Notes: generated by a model from the letters alone, not told the origin. A DNA stretch of 64,000 bases from Dehalobacter alkaniphilus (GCA_040500365.1 CP148031.1:2914001-2978000), one strand, 5' to 3'; shown: positions 1 through 8,447, counted from the first letter of the stretch. Made by a program: numbers and translations.

Positions 1-2230
1 CTACTTCGGGTATGCCGTCTTCATAGCTGGATTTTACTTCCCGGGTTCCCGGGATTTTTTTGATTTCCTTGACAAAATCATCCCCGATCTGCTTCAGCTG
101 ATCAAGCTCTTCTCCCTTGATCGTAATGCTGATCGGATCCCCGGCGCTCATCACAGATTGGGCCACCGTGACACTCGTCTTGGCCCCGGGCACATCCATG
201 ATCCGGTTTCTGATTTCATCGGAGATTTCAACGACACCGCGCTTCCGCTCCGCTAAAGGCAGCAGTTTTAAGGTAAAGGTACCGACATTGCCTTGAGCAC
301 CGGTCAGGCTCATCGTCCCGGCTGATCCGGCATCCAGGAAGATGGTGTCAATTTCGGGAATATCCGCAATTTTCGTTTCGATGGTACGCATGATCTCAAC
401 GGTATCATCGACTTTGGCCCCGTCCGGGAGTGTGACATTGATTGAAACCATCCCTTCATCCGTCGTCGGGAAGAACTCCGTCCCGACTGCAGCGATCGAG
501 GCAACGGAAACCACAAAGATCATCGTCGTAATCACAAAAACACGTTTCCGATGGCTCAGCGCCCATCTCAGCAGTTTCTTATAACCCTGCAGCAACGCTT
601 CATAGCCCTTGTCAAATTGATCATGAGCCTTTGTCAGGAAAGCCGGAGTACGGAATAGCCCTTTGCTCTCCTCATCTTCCACTGCGCCGAGTTCTCCCGC
701 TTCTCCCAATTTCCCAGCCTCTCCCGAGATAACGGAACCGTCTGGGTTTTTCTTACGCTCCACTTTCAAGAGCTTGGAAGCGAGCATCGGGACAACCGTC
801 ATCGAAACGACCAGTGATGCACCGAGCGAAAACGCGATCGTTAAAGCAAATTGTCTGAACAGGGTCGAAGTTAACCCCTGAACAAAGACAATCGGCAAAA
901 AGACTGCGACCGTCGTCAGCGTGGAAGCCATGACAGCGATGATTACTTCCGAAGATCCTTTTACTGCCGCTTCGACCCTGGAATAGCCGTTCTGCCGGAA
1001 GCGGTAGATATTTTCAAGCACGACGACCGAATCGTCAACCAGACGGCCAATCCCAAGCATCAGTCCGCCCAGCGTCATCAGGTTCAGGGTAATTCCGGTA
1101 AAATACAGCAGACAAAATGTCGCAATAATCGAAATCGGAATGGACGAAGCAATAATTAACGTAGAACGGATATTACGTAAAAAGATATACAGGACCAGAA
1201 CCGCCAGCAGGGCACCGATAACGCCATGCTCAGCGACCGAATACAAAGAGCTTTTAATATAGGCTGCGTTGTCCGTAACGACCGTGATCTTAACGCCTTC
1301 CAGTTCATTCTGGATTTTGTCTATCTCCGCATAAGCCGCTTCCGCAACTTTTACTGTATTGGCATCGGAACGTTTTTGGATCGAGATATTTACGCCTGGA
1401 TTGCCGTCAGCTTTGGCAATCGTGGTCTGCTGATCAGCCTTCAATTCAATATCTGCAAGGTCCTTCAGCTGAACGTTCACACCGGTAGGCAGCGGAATAA
1501 GCAACTGCTCAATCTCGGCCACCGACGTGAATTCCCCGGTCGTTTTGACGGTAAGCTCCTGGGTTCCTTTTTTGACTGTGCCACCGGGCAGGTTCACATT
1601 CTCCGAGGCCAGAATCCCCTGAAGGTAAGCAAGGCTGATACCATAACCGGCCAGCTTTTCACTTTTCGTCCGGATTTCAATAATATCCTCGGTTCCGCCG
1701 GTTACTGAAACCGAAGCAACGCCTTCCGCCCTTTCCAGTCTTGGCTGAATCGTATCCTCTGCCAGCGTCTGCAGCTCGGAAAGACTCATCGTCGGCGAGG
1801 AGATCGACAACGTCAGTACCGGGGTGGAATTCATATTAATCTTCAGGACCATCGGATTGCTGACCCCGTCAGGAAAATAGTTCTTGATCAGGTCGATTTT
1901 TTCCCTGAGGTCCAGCGCAACCTGGTCCATATCGACGCCGTAATTAAACTCCAGAATAACGAGAGAACTTCCTTCTGAAGAAATCGAGCTGATATTTTTC
2001 ACACTCTGGGCCGTCGAGACAGCCTGTTCAATCGGCTGGGTGATTAAAGTTTCTATCTCTTGCGGTCCTGCTCCGTTGTAAGAGGTACTGACAATTGCGT
2101 ACGGTAATTCCATCTCAGGCATCAGATCCAGCGGAATACGCGTAAAAGAGACAAATCCGAGGATGATGACAATAAAAACGAGCATCAGGACCGTAACGGG
2201 GCGTTTTACCGACGTTTCAGATACTTTCAC
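1..2230 (-). CDS. RND-family efflux permease, 3' end outside window
   Basis: Inner-membrane proton-driven RND pump of the AcrB/MdtC superfamily; about 743 N-terminal residues are inside the window and the end is cut off. Translation from a GTG at 2230 gives a first membrane segment directly after KVSETSVKRPVTVLM, a porter domain with ISSEGSSLVILEF, and the family's conserved membrane helix with GGLMLGIGRLVDDSVVVLENIYR, including the usual Asp pair region. A short acidic/Gly-rich linker of about 20 residues follows the first membrane block (around residue 490). The GTG overlaps the adaptor's TGA by 4 bases (GTGA), so the two are translationally coupled. Substrate cannot be read from sequence. 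RND pumps in monoderm Firmicutes exist but partner choice is unclear; a TolC-like gene lies 4 kb away. Confidence 0.93.
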   Translation of the reverse strand, partial: MKVSETSVKRPVTVLMLVFIVIILGFVSFTRIPLDLMPEMELPYAIVSTSYNGAGPQEIETLITQPIEQAVSTAQSVKNISSISSEGSSLVILEFNYGVDMDQVALDLREKIDLIKNYFPDGVSNPMVLKINMNSTPVLTLSISSPTMSLSELQTLAEDTIQPRLERAEGVASVSVTGGTEDIIEIRTKSEKLAGYGISLAYLQGILASENVNLPGGTVKKGTQELTVKTTGEFTSVAEIEQLLIPLPTGVNVQLKDLADIELKADQQTTIAKADGNPGVNISIQKRSDANTVKVAEAAYAEIDKIQNELEGVKITVVTDNAAYIKSSLYSVAEHGVIGALLAVLVLYIFLRNIRSTLIIASSIPISIIATFCLLYFTGITLNLMTLGGLMLGIGRLVDDSVVVLENIYRFRQNGYSRVEAAVKGSSEVIIAVMASTLTTVAVFLPIVFVQGLTSTLFRQFALTIAFSLGASLVVSMTVVPMLASKLLKVERKKNPDGSVISGEAGKLGEAGELGAVEDEESKGLFRTPAFLTKAHDQFDKGYEALLQGYKKLLRWALSHRKRVFVITTMIFVVSVASIAAVGTEFFPTTDEGMVSINVTLPDGAKVDDTVEIMRTIETKIADIPEIDTIFLDAGSAGTMSLTGAQGNVGTFTLKLLPLAERKRGVVEISDEIRNRIMDVPGAKTSVTVAQSVMSAGDPISITIKGEELDQLKQIGDDFVKEIKKIPGTREVKSSYEDGIPEV

Positions 2231-3510
2231 TCCTGTGCGCCTCCCCCTGTTTGCACTGAAGCTGCCGTATCATTTGTTTCCTGCTGGACCTCTTGGCCGT
2301 CGAGCGTTATGACTTTGATTTCTGATCCGTCCTGAACAAAATTCTGCCCTTTGGTTATGGCGATATCTCCTTCAGCTAAGCCGCTGATGATCTCGGTCTC
2401 AGTTCCGCTTTCAAGCCCGGTTGATACTTCGATCTCGACTGCGGCATTATCTTTGGCGACATAAACGACGTCTTTTCCACCGTGGAAGATCACAGCATCG
2501 GTCGGCACGACCAGAACATTATTCTTGCCGGCGATACTTAAGGTTAAATTGGCGAACATACCAGGTTTGATCACGCTGTCTTTATTGTCAATGTAGGCTT
2601 TAAGCGTATATTTCCCCTGAACATTGGCTGCAACACTTAAACTGTCAATGACCCCTTTGACTTTGACCGAAGCCGAAGGCACCACGATCTCCACAGACTG
2701 GCCGCCGTGCACATTATTGATCTCCTGCTCACTGATGCTTACGGTAACAAATACTTTGCTCAGATCCACCACTCTAGCCGGTGAAACAGCGTTTGATACC
2801 ATGGCGCCTACTTTCACATCTAGCGCCGTAAGTACGCCGCCAATCGGCGCCTTAACATCCATATCATTCAAGGCTTTCTGAGTCGCATCATACGCAGCTT
2901 TGGCTTGGGCCAGCTGGCCTTTATACGTTTCCAGAACAGCATCGGAAGCCAGGACGGCAACCTGATCAAGCTCAGACTTGCTCACCGCCCCGATTTCATA
3001 GAGCTGCTTCATATTCTCATAATTCTTTTTATTGTTCTCATAATTGGCCATATTGGTCTGATAGGCGCCCTGTGCCAGCTGATAGGCAGCAGCTGCCTGA
3101 TTATAGCTTGCCATCAGGTCGGATTTATCGAGGCTGAACAGCACTTGCCCCTTGCTGACCTGGTCCCCTACTTTGGCATAGACCGCAGTCACTTTACCCG
3201 GGGTGGTAACATAAATAGAAGCTTCTTTATCCGCTTCGACTTTGCCGCTTAAGGTAATCGCTGAAGAAATGCTCTGTTTCTGTAAAGTTATCGCTTCAAC
3301 CGGAACATAATTCTGCCGGTTCTGTTCCGCCGCCTTTTGCTCAGCAGCTGATTTCACTGCACCGGAAATTCTAACACCGATCAGCAGAACAACCAAAACT
3401 ACAATCACGGTGATGATGATTTTTTTCTTCCCAACAGGTTTTTTAAGATCCGGACTTCCGTCCTGTTTTGGCTCAGGCCGTTTGATTTTAAGTTTGTCTT
3501 TCAGCGCCAT
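2227..3510 (-). CDS. RND efflux periplasmic-adaptor-type subunit (HlyD/AcrA family)
   Basis: Membrane fusion protein of 427 residues that would bridge the RND pump to an exit duct or act in the wall space. A basic cytoplasmic N-terminus is followed by one membrane anchor at about residues 30-50 (KKKIIITVIVVLVVLLIG). Then come a split biotinyl-lipoyl domain (GKVEADKEASIYVTTPGKV and, after the hairpin, VKAPIGGVLTALDVKVG), an alpha-helical hairpin rich in Gln, Tyr and Asn (about 135-205), a beta-barrel domain and a membrane-proximal domain ending in a Gln/Thr-rich tail. RBS GGGGGAG lies 8 bases before the ATG. It is the first gene of a two-gene operon with the permease. Anchoring by a transmembrane helix rather than a lipobox is typical of Gram-positive members. 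Confidence 0.93.
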   Translation of the reverse strand: MALKDKLKIKRPEPKQDGSPDLKKPVGKKKIIITVIVVLVVLLIGVRISGAVKSAAEQKAAEQNRQNYVPVEAITLQKQSISSAITLSGKVEADKEASIYVTTPGKVTAVYAKVGDQVSKGQVLFSLDKSDLMASYNQAAAAYQLAQGAYQTNMANYENNKKNYENMKQLYEIGAVSKSELDQVAVLASDAVLETYKGQLAQAKAAYDATQKALNDMDVKAPIGGVLTALDVKVGAMVSNAVSPARVVDLSKVFVTVSISEQEINNVHGGQSVEIVVPSASVKVKGVIDSLSVAANVQGKYTLKAYIDNKDSVIKPGMFANLTLSIAGKNNVLVVPTDAVIFHGGKDVVYVAKDNAAVEIEVSTGLESGTETEIISGLAEGDIAITKGQNFVQDGSEIKVITLDGQEVQQETNDTAASVQTGGGAQE

Positions 3511-3570
3511 TTTTCTACTCCCCCGATAATTAATATCTTTATAAGTGTATTTCTATTAGGGCCGGTCTAT

Positions 3571-3598
3571 GTATTACGAGAACCGACTAGTCGGTCAA
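3571..3598 (-). promoter_or_regulatory. Promoter with overlapping TetR-type operator for the RND operon
   Basis: The perfect palindrome ACCGACTAGTCGGT at 3582-3595 sits about 75 bases before the adaptor start. Read on the minus strand, a TTGACC -35 box (3593-3598) overlaps its left arm and a weak -10 TAATAC (3571-3576) follows after 16 bases. GACCGAC/GTCGGTC half-sites are the usual form of operators for TetR/AcrR repressors of RND pumps, so repression by -35 occlusion is likely. No tetR gene lies on the sequenced side. Confidence 0.65.
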
Positions 3599-3689
3599 TC
3601 ATCTATCTAATCTTAGCTTTCTTTACTTCCCTGGTCAATGGGTTTATTTCAGATATTTGGAAGAAATTTTTGTTCTAATTTGACCTTTT

Positions 3690-3718
3690 TCACATCATTT
3701 TGCTTCCTGCATATAATG
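3690..3718 (+). promoter_or_regulatory. Sigma-A-type promoter for the DUF1659/DUF2922 pair
   Basis: TTCACA (3690-3695), 17-base spacer, perfect TATAAT (3713-3718). This gives a leader of about 100 bases before the ATG at 3826. Confidence 0.75.
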
Positions 3719-3825
3719 TTAAGGTGATGGACAAGCGGCAAACCCGTTAACCCAAAATCTCACTTAAAGATGACAAGGTTCCGGCAAGTCCTAATCACTA
3801 AAAAATACGAAAAGGGGGATATACC

Positions 3826-4050
3826 ATGGCCGTTGTCTCAACTTCGATGAATTCCGTTATCGCTGCCCGATATCAGACCGGAATATCCAGCAGCGGGTCA
3901 CCGATTCTGCGTCAGAAGAGCTTAACCGGTATCAAAAACACAGCCACCGACCAGGATATTTATGACGTCGCCTCCGTCCTGTTCAGCCTGCTGCAGTATC
4001 CGCTGGTTGATGTACGCAGGGACAACCGTTTTACGCTCGTCAACGAGTAA
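3826..4050 (+). CDS. DUF1659 family small protein
   Basis: A 74-residue protein matching the DUF1659 pattern seen in Bacillota: N-terminal AVVSTSMNSVIAARYQTG, a central LTGIKNTATDQDIYDVASVLFSLLQ segment and a C-terminal VDVRRDNRFTLVNE strand. Function unknown; members are almost always paired with a DUF2922 gene, as here. RBS AAGGGGG lies 7 bases upstream of the ATG. The next gene starts 20 bases downstream, so they form a two-gene operon with its own promoter and terminator. Codon use and GC look like those of the neighbours. Confidence 0.85.
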   Translation: MAVVSTSMNSVIAARYQTGISSSGSPILRQKSLTGIKNTATDQDIYDVASVLFSLLQYPLVDVRRDNRFTLVNE

Positions 4051-4070
4051 ATCGAAAGGATGTGATTGTC

Positions 4071-4304
4071 TTGGCTACATCGAGCCAAAATATCCTCCGC
4101 CTTACGTTTGAAACCAGCGGAGGAAGTACGTCCAGTATCACGCTTCCAAGCCCCCGTACCGATGTGACCGCTACAGAGGTTGAAGCTGCCATGGATTTAA
4201 TTATCACCAAAAACATCTTTACCGGTAGCGGCGGAGACTTCACCGCCAAAAGGGACATCAAAATCATTGACACAACCACCAATGACCTCTATGAGCCTGC
4301 GTAG
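4071..4304 (+). CDS. DUF2922 family small protein
   Basis: A 77-residue protein with the DUF2922 signature: LRLTFETSGGSTSSITLPSPRTDVTATEVEAAMDLII, then a loop and the C-terminal strand KIIDTTTNDLYEPA. I chose the TTG at 4071 because AAAGGA ends 10 bases before it; the in-frame GTG at 4062 would sit only one base after that RBS. The N-terminus ATSSQNILRL also fits the family. Role unknown; the partner is the DUF1659 gene just upstream. Confidence 0.82.
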   Translation: MATSSQNILRLTFETSGGSTSSITLPSPRTDVTATEVEAAMDLIITKNIFTGSGGDFTAKRDIKIIDTTTNDLYEPA

Positions 4305-4356
4305 GAGTTAACCGCTCCTTGCGGTTGATAAAGGGATCAGACCATCCGTAAAAGGA

Positions 4357-4401
4357 AACAGACAGCCTTGGCACTCTTGGTTGTGCCGACGGCTGTCTGT
4401 T
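4357..4401 (+). terminator. Long hairpin terminator after the DUF2922 gene
   Basis: An 11-bp perfect outer stem (AACAGACAGCC with GGCTGTCTGTT) continues into an inner TTGGCAC/GTGCCGA stem closed by an 8-base loop. A pyrimidine-rich tail TCTATCTATT follows. A smaller hairpin AACCGC/GCGGTT lies just before it at 4309-4326. Confidence 0.6.
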
Positions 4402-4468
4402 CTATCTATTTGGAGGAATTAGATAAATCGTTTTATTCAATCCTATATTAGAATCTTGTCTTTAAACC

Positions 4469-5743
4469 CTATCTCTTATCTTTTCCTTTGCCCTTAACTC
4501 CATTATTTAAATCTGAATCCGGGGCAGTATCCTGAACGTTCTGTACGTCAATCGTTCCGTCAGCGTCATCGCCTATCTCTTCCACAGTTGTTCCATCTGT
4601 AGAAGATTGATCGTCTGCCGCAGTCACATCCTGATCCGCATCGACCGCTTCCAGGCTCTCTTCCTCGCCGCTTACGGCCTGATCTTTATTGGCTTTTTTG
4701 TAGTCCTTCATGTTCTGGGCTTGCTCTTTCAGGATGTCTTTGGTTTCTTTCATCGTCTCAACTTTGATTTTCTGAACATCTTTTCTGAGGTCCTGCATGT
4801 CATTTTTATATGCTTGAGCCTGTGTTACTTTTTCCAGAGCGGCTGCGATGGCAGCCTCATCACCTGAAGCACGGGCTTGTCCCAATTCTGCCTTGGCTGC
4901 TGCAAATTCCTGCACAGCTTCAGCATAGGCTACTTTCGCAGCTACATAAGCTTTCATGGCAATGGTGTTCTGAACTTCGGCTTTAATGATGTTCTGCATG
5001 ATTTCAGCCTGTTCTTCTGTCAGACCACCGGTGATTTTAAGGACGATCTTATCGGCATCACTTTGGACAAGTTCAATGCTGGCGAGTAGATTGCTGATGA
5101 CGGTATTTTCTTCTGTGTCAACTGCCGCCGTTTCATCCGTGGCTGTCTCATCAGTAGTTGTTTCTTCTGTAGAAGTTGCTACAGTTTCTTCATCTACAGC
5201 ATTATCTGCACCATCGGTTTCAGTTCCTTCGGTATCTTCAATGATTTGTTGGACCTGAAAGTTTGCTTTTTTAATAGTATCTGAATATGCTCTCAGAACC
5301 TGCTCCATCAAATCCAGCTGGTTCTCTTCGGACATGATTTCCGCTTCGGCCAGTCTCTCATTGGCAAACTCAACGAGCAGCTCCGCTTTCCCTTCATCAG
5401 AGAAAGTCACAGCAACCTGGACACTTTCAATCATCTGTTCAAGTGAATAGAGCCAGCTGTCCGGCGTTACACCGGCTTCATCTTCAACAGCTGCCTCATC
5501 TGTCGGATCTGTTTCCGTGGGATCCGTTACATTAGGATCAGTTGTCGTAGTATCCACTGGGGTTGAATCTGTGGTCGCTGGATCTAAAGCAGTAGGATCT
5601 ACGTTCGTGTCGGGAGTACTTGCTAAGATTTCCCCAGTGACTGTGCTTTCGCCGGTTGTTGTTTCAGCAAAAACACAAGAAGGTGCGACCGCAATAATTA
5701 AAAGGACACAGAGAATCGAAACCAGAATCTTTTTATGGATCAT
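4469..5743 (-). CDS. Secreted DUF5667-domain protein under c-di-GMP riboswitch control
   Basis: A 424-residue exported protein. The ATG at 5743 is preceded by GAAAGGGG and begins a clear signal peptide (MIHKKILVSILCVLLIIAVA...CVFA|ETT). A Thr/Asp-rich low-complexity linker (about 30-90) leads to a DUF5667 block starting at TPDSWLYSLEQMIESVQVAV, helical and rich in Glu/Ala. A second acidic Thr linker (about 185-215) and a long coiled-coil stretch (about 225-345; NLLASIELVQSDADKI..., KVTQAQAYKNDMQDLRKDV) follow, and the tail ends in basic KGKGKDKR. No anchor motif is seen, so it is probably released or held by charge. Mature function is unknown. The leader carries a c-di-GMP-I aptamer, suggesting a surface or biofilm role switched with motility. 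Confidence 0.85.
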   Translation of the reverse strand: MIHKKILVSILCVLLIIAVAPSCVFAETTTGESTVTGEILASTPDTNVDPTALDPATTDSTPVDTTTTDPNVTDPTETDPTDEAAVEDEAGVTPDSWLYSLEQMIESVQVAVTFSDEGKAELLVEFANERLAEAEIMSEENQLDLMEQVLRAYSDTIKKANFQVQQIIEDTEGTETDGADNAVDEETVATSTEETTTDETATDETAAVDTEENTVISNLLASIELVQSDADKIVLKITGGLTEEQAEIMQNIIKAEVQNTIAMKAYVAAKVAYAEAVQEFAAAKAELGQARASGDEAAIAAALEKVTQAQAYKNDMQDLRKDVQKIKVETMKETKDILKEQAQNMKDYKKANKDQAVSGEEESLEAVDADQDVTAADDQSSTDGTTVEEIGDDADGTIDVQNVQDTAPDSDLNNGVKGKGKDKR

Positions 5744-5756
5744 TCTTTCTACCCCT

Positions 5757-5846
5757 TTCGGTAACCCGGCTGTCATAACCTTTCGGCTTTAGACCCGTGG
5801 CTTTGCGTCTCCGTCTTTCGACGGATTTGCCATTATCGTTTTGGCT
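5757..5846 (-). promoter_or_regulatory. Cyclic di-GMP-I (GEMM-I) riboswitch
   Basis: On the minus strand the leader contains, in order, the conserved GEMM-I blocks: AATGGCAAATCCG, a GAAA tetraloop, GACGCAAAGCCACGGG, TCTAA, ATGACAGCCGGGTTACCG. The GAAA loop and the GCCnCGGGTCTAA segment form the tetraloop/receptor pair of this class. The 3' strand of the closing stem lies directly against the ribosome site GAAAGGGG (5749-5756 region), so control of translation start is more likely than attenuation; no T-tract hairpin lies between aptamer and ATG. Confidence 0.92.
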
Positions 5847-5852
5847 GAGGTC

Positions 5853-5881
5853 ATTATAGTATAGATACTTTAGAAGTTCAA
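5853..5881 (-). promoter_or_regulatory. Sigma-A promoter of the riboswitch transcript
   Basis: TTGAAC (-35, 5876-5881) and perfect TATAAT (-10, 5853-5858) are separated by exactly 17 bases. Transcription would begin near 5846, right at the 5' edge of the c-di-GMP aptamer. Confidence 0.85.
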
Positions 5882-5913
5882 TTGTTTTGGGTCCTTTTTC
5901 AGACCAATGGGGC

Positions 5914-5940
5914 ACAAAAAATGAGACTTTAGTCTCATTT
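5914..5940 (-). terminator. Rho-independent terminator
   Basis: A 10-bp perfect stem AAATGAGACT/AGTCTCATTT with a 2-base loop, followed on the minus strand by TTTTTT. It would stop transcripts coming leftwards from the TolC-like gene before they reach the riboswitch promoter. Confidence 0.75.
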
Positions 5941-6193
5941 CATCATATCCATCCATGAAATATTTCGTTCTGCAAAAAGTAACATTTGGTTAAGCTTTTT
6001 ACTGGCCTTATAAGGTCCCCTTTTTTTATTTTTGGCCTACTGTCCCCTTCCCAAAAATGTTTTGGGACCTAAAGGGCAAATAAGAAGAATGTTTTTGGCT
6101 TATTTAAGCCATTTTTTAAAAAACCAGTCCAATAAATTTTCTGAATTTGGAACCTTTTGGCAAAGCCTTGGTAATAGCGGATTCTAGGACACG

Positions 6194-6361
6194 TTAGAAT
6201 AGTATTTTGGTAAGAAAAGACCCTTGTTGAAGTATAAGTCCTTCCCTACATAACATTTCATATAGTCTTCGACAAGCGTAACGACGTTTCTCTTGGACAA
6301 GCTCTGTCAATCTTTCAATAATAAGCCCATCATCCGATTTCTTACTTATGTCGCTCTTTTA
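6194..6361 (-). pseudogene. IS3-family transposase (OrfB) fragment
   Basis: Translation of the minus strand gives 55 residues containing SDDGLIIERLTELVQ and EKRRYACRRLYEMLCREG, which matches the N-terminal part of IS3-type OrfB (the K/RRYGYRRLY...LRREG segment before the integrase core). It ends in a stop at 6194 and has no catalytic DDE region. No inverted terminal repeats were found around it. The remaining bases of 5941-6458 show no gene. Confidence 0.55.
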
Positions 6362-6458
6362 GACTTAATTTTTTACCGTGCAAGAAAGCTGTCAACATTA
6401 CACTATGGTCCGGGCTAATTTTGAACATTCGTCTTGTATGGTAAATTTAGAAAACTCA

Positions 6459-7541
6459 TTACATACTTGAAGTATTAGAGTTCACAATCAACCCTCTTTT
6501 TGCCCACTCATATTGCCGATGAGCCTGAGTAAAAGTATATTGCGCAATTTTAGTTGAGGTTCTTTGACTCATATAATTGCCACCTTCTGTCTCATATTGA
6601 ATTTGAGATATCAGACCAAGTTTATATTTTAATTGAGCTATCTTCCATTTGCTTTCGGCTGTAGCCATTCGGCTTTGCTCGACAAGTAATGCTTTTTGTT
6701 TATCAATAATCGTCTGATAGGTTCTGTAGAAATTACTCTTAAACTTTCTTTGCGCATCTGATGAGTTCGAATCTAACATTAGGTCATAACTTTTCCCTTT
6801 CGCAATTAAATAATCCTCGTTTACATTAATTTTTGAGATTTGTACTGCTGTTATTACCGGTACTTCACCAATAGAAATATCAACGTCATATTCTTGCCCC
6901 AGATTGACGTTAAATTGTTGCATCATTGATTTCTTTGACTCTGTAAGATCTTGTATAGAGGATTCAAGGCCTAATAAAGTATTTTCAGCATCACTCACAG
7001 TCAGATCTGTTACCATACCCATTTCTTTTTGGAGCTTAAATATTTGGACCTGTTTTTCAGCCACTGTTTTCTTAACAATTAGATCGTTTAATTTGCAGCT
7101 AACTGAGTTATATGAAATATACAGCATTTCCATACTCCATATAATGGTATTATTACCTTTTTCAATAGTTATCAACGTATTCGTATTACTCATTCCTGAA
7201 TATGTACTTTTTTGTTGATCAAGAGCTGCTTTTTGAATGTCAAGTAAATATCTAATAGCTGCCTGGTCCTTTAGGCTTGTTGCATCTCCGGCACCATATG
7301 CTGTATTTACAAGGCTCCACTGATTAAGTAAAATATCTATTCCTGCCATACCATTTTCTTTAGCTTTAACGGCATCATCATAAGAGTTATTATTCTTGAT
7401 TATCAATGGGTTTCTTGCGCTCATTTGCTTTTCAATATCGCTAAAATCAATACTATTAACAGTTTCCGCTAAAGCACTAAAAGGGAAAACAGATCCTAGA
7501 ATTAATATCATAAGTATCACACTGATTTGCTTGATTCGCAT
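6459..7541 (-). CDS. TolC-like coiled-coil secretion/efflux protein
   Basis: A 360-residue exported protein with a signal peptide (MRIKQISVILMILILGSVF...ALA) and the helix-rich pattern of the outer membrane efflux protein family: repeated long amphipathic helices, paired N- and C-terminal halves, LGQEYDVDISIGEVP between them and the family-like ESKWKIAQLKYKLGLISQIQYETE near the C-terminus. The second halves of TolC proteins commonly show this KxxxGLIS/T motif. It is shorter than Gram-negative TolC (about 430-490) and no clear beta-barrel strands are visible. RBS GGAGG lies 7 bases before the ATG. It could work with the RND pair at the window's left end. The DNA is more AT-rich than its neighbours. 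Confidence 0.7.
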   Translation of the reverse strand: MRIKQISVILMILILGSVFPFSALAETVNSIDFSDIEKQMSARNPLIIKNNNSYDDAVKAKENGMAGIDILLNQWSLVNTAYGAGDATSLKDQAAIRYLLDIQKAALDQQKSTYSGMSNTNTLITIEKGNNTIIWSMEMLYISYNSVSCKLNDLIVKKTVAEKQVQIFKLQKEMGMVTDLTVSDAENTLLGLESSIQDLTESKKSMMQQFNVNLGQEYDVDISIGEVPVITAVQISKINVNEDYLIAKGKSYDLMLDSNSSDAQRKFKSNFYRTYQTIIDKQKALLVEQSRMATAESKWKIAQLKYKLGLISQIQYETEGGNYMSQRTSTKIAQYTFTQAHRQYEWAKRGLIVNSNTSSM

Positions 7542-7675
7542 TATTAGTCCTCCAGGTCAAATAAAAAATAATTCAGAGATGCAGGGATATATCTATCATA
7601 TTAACTAAATTTTACAAGGACGTCAATCTCATGGAATAATATCAAGGCTGTTCGATGCAAATACATAATGGCTTT

Positions 7676-8080
7676 TTACTTAACTGAATCGACAATAATT
7701 CTATAAAATTTTGCTTTAGAATAGTCATCATATAAAGGAATATTTAATGGCTTCGAAGAGTCTTTATTTAAGTCTACTACTAATGATACATTATTTTCGC
7801 CTATCTCTATCTTCTGGTCGTCATAAAATATAACAGTAAAATAGATGGTTTTAAATTTATCTCCAATGTTTCTTAGTTCTCCGGAGATATCTGTTCTTGT
7901 TGCAGTAGTTGTGACGTTAGAAACTAATAATTCTATTTGTTTTGTAACAATTCTCGTATTAGCTGATTTGCTATCTTCAATTTTATAATACTGATCATTA
8001 GGGTTTAAAATAACTGTTTTAATAGTAAAAATTATTGCAATTATAACCACAACTGACACTGTTATTTTTTTGCCTTTCAT
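7676..8080 (-). CDS. Small membrane-anchored FxLYD-type protein
   Basis: A 134-residue protein with one N-terminal membrane anchor (KKITVSVVVIIAIIFTIKTVI) and an extracytoplasmic beta-sandwich-like domain. The segment ISGELRNIGDKFKTIYFTVIFYDDQ resembles FxLYD domains (G-x-v-x-N-x-G...v-x-v-x-v-x-F-y-D). Function unknown. RBS AGGAG is 8 bases before the ATG. It precedes the TolC-like gene by 134 bases on the same strand, shares its AT-rich composition and may be co-transcribed. The stretch 8081-8360 to its right shows no convincing gene. Confidence 0.6.
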   Translation of the reverse strand: MKGKKITVSVVVIIAIIFTIKTVILNPNDQYYKIEDSKSANTRIVTKQIELLVSNVTTTATRTDISGELRNIGDKFKTIYFTVIFYDDQKIEIGENNVSLVVDLNKDSSKPLNIPLYDDYSKAKFYRIIVDSVK

Positions 8081-8360
8081 ATTGGTTCTCCTGTAATTAT
8101 AAAAATATTGTTAATCTCAAGACGCCTATATGTTCTTCAACCTGCTGCCATAAATGTGTGTTTTTTTGAAGATGCCTCTGCAGGGCTTATTTTCAATTTC
8201 TTTTCGCCAAACAATTATACCACTAAAATACCATTTATTCTAGGAAAATCAGTACTTCAATACTTTACGCATCTAAATGACAATGTTTACGCTAACCCCA
8301 TGGATATGCCTCTCTTTGCTTGATTTACAGTCTATCCAATAACCAACTTAGTTCTCTACG

Positions 8361-8447
8361 ACGTAAGCGCTTACGTTGATGAGCCTGACTTAATGTAACT
8401 CACGTCAGAATGTGTTTGACGCTTACGTTTACGCTTACGACGCTTAC
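8361..8447. mobile_element. Stacked ends of IS66-type elements
   Basis: The stretch starts with the perfect palindrome ACGTAAGCGCTTACGT (8361-8376). Then comes a 3' tail encoding DEPDLM-stop on the plus strand (8378-8398), ending in the IS66-type end TTTGACGCTTAC at 8426. Two further ends follow: TTTACGCTTAC to 8438 and GACGCTTAC to 8447. Each matches one of the terminal repeats on the far side of the IS region (11297, 11509 and 11563). The pattern is that of IS66 copies inserted in or beside each other's ends, then rearranged. Confidence 0.6.
8378..8428 (+). repeat. 51-bp inverted repeat, left arm
   Basis: This arm matches the reverse complement of 9254-9304 at about 46-47 of 51 positions (GATGAGCCTGAnTTAATGTA...GTTTGACGCTTACGT). 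Both arms are the tnpC-side tail of an IS66 element including the last codons of its passenger gene. They bracket the group II intron remnant. Confidence 0.75.

Noticed and set aside
3719..3825. GGCAAACC and GATGACAAGG in the leader of the DUF1659 gene look like parts of a c-di-GMP-I aptamer
   Set aside because: The central GACGCAAAGCC and tetraloop receptor are missing and the spacing is far too short.
5733..5915. 60-residue minus-strand reading frame over the leader of the DUF5667 gene
   Set aside because: It overlaps the promoter and the riboswitch and would start upstream of the transcription start; composition is that of structured RNA.
8108..8323. 71-residue plus-strand reading frame near the IS66 ends
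   Set aside because: No ribosome site, no recognisable domain, Cys/Phe-rich random-like composition, in decayed IS surroundings.
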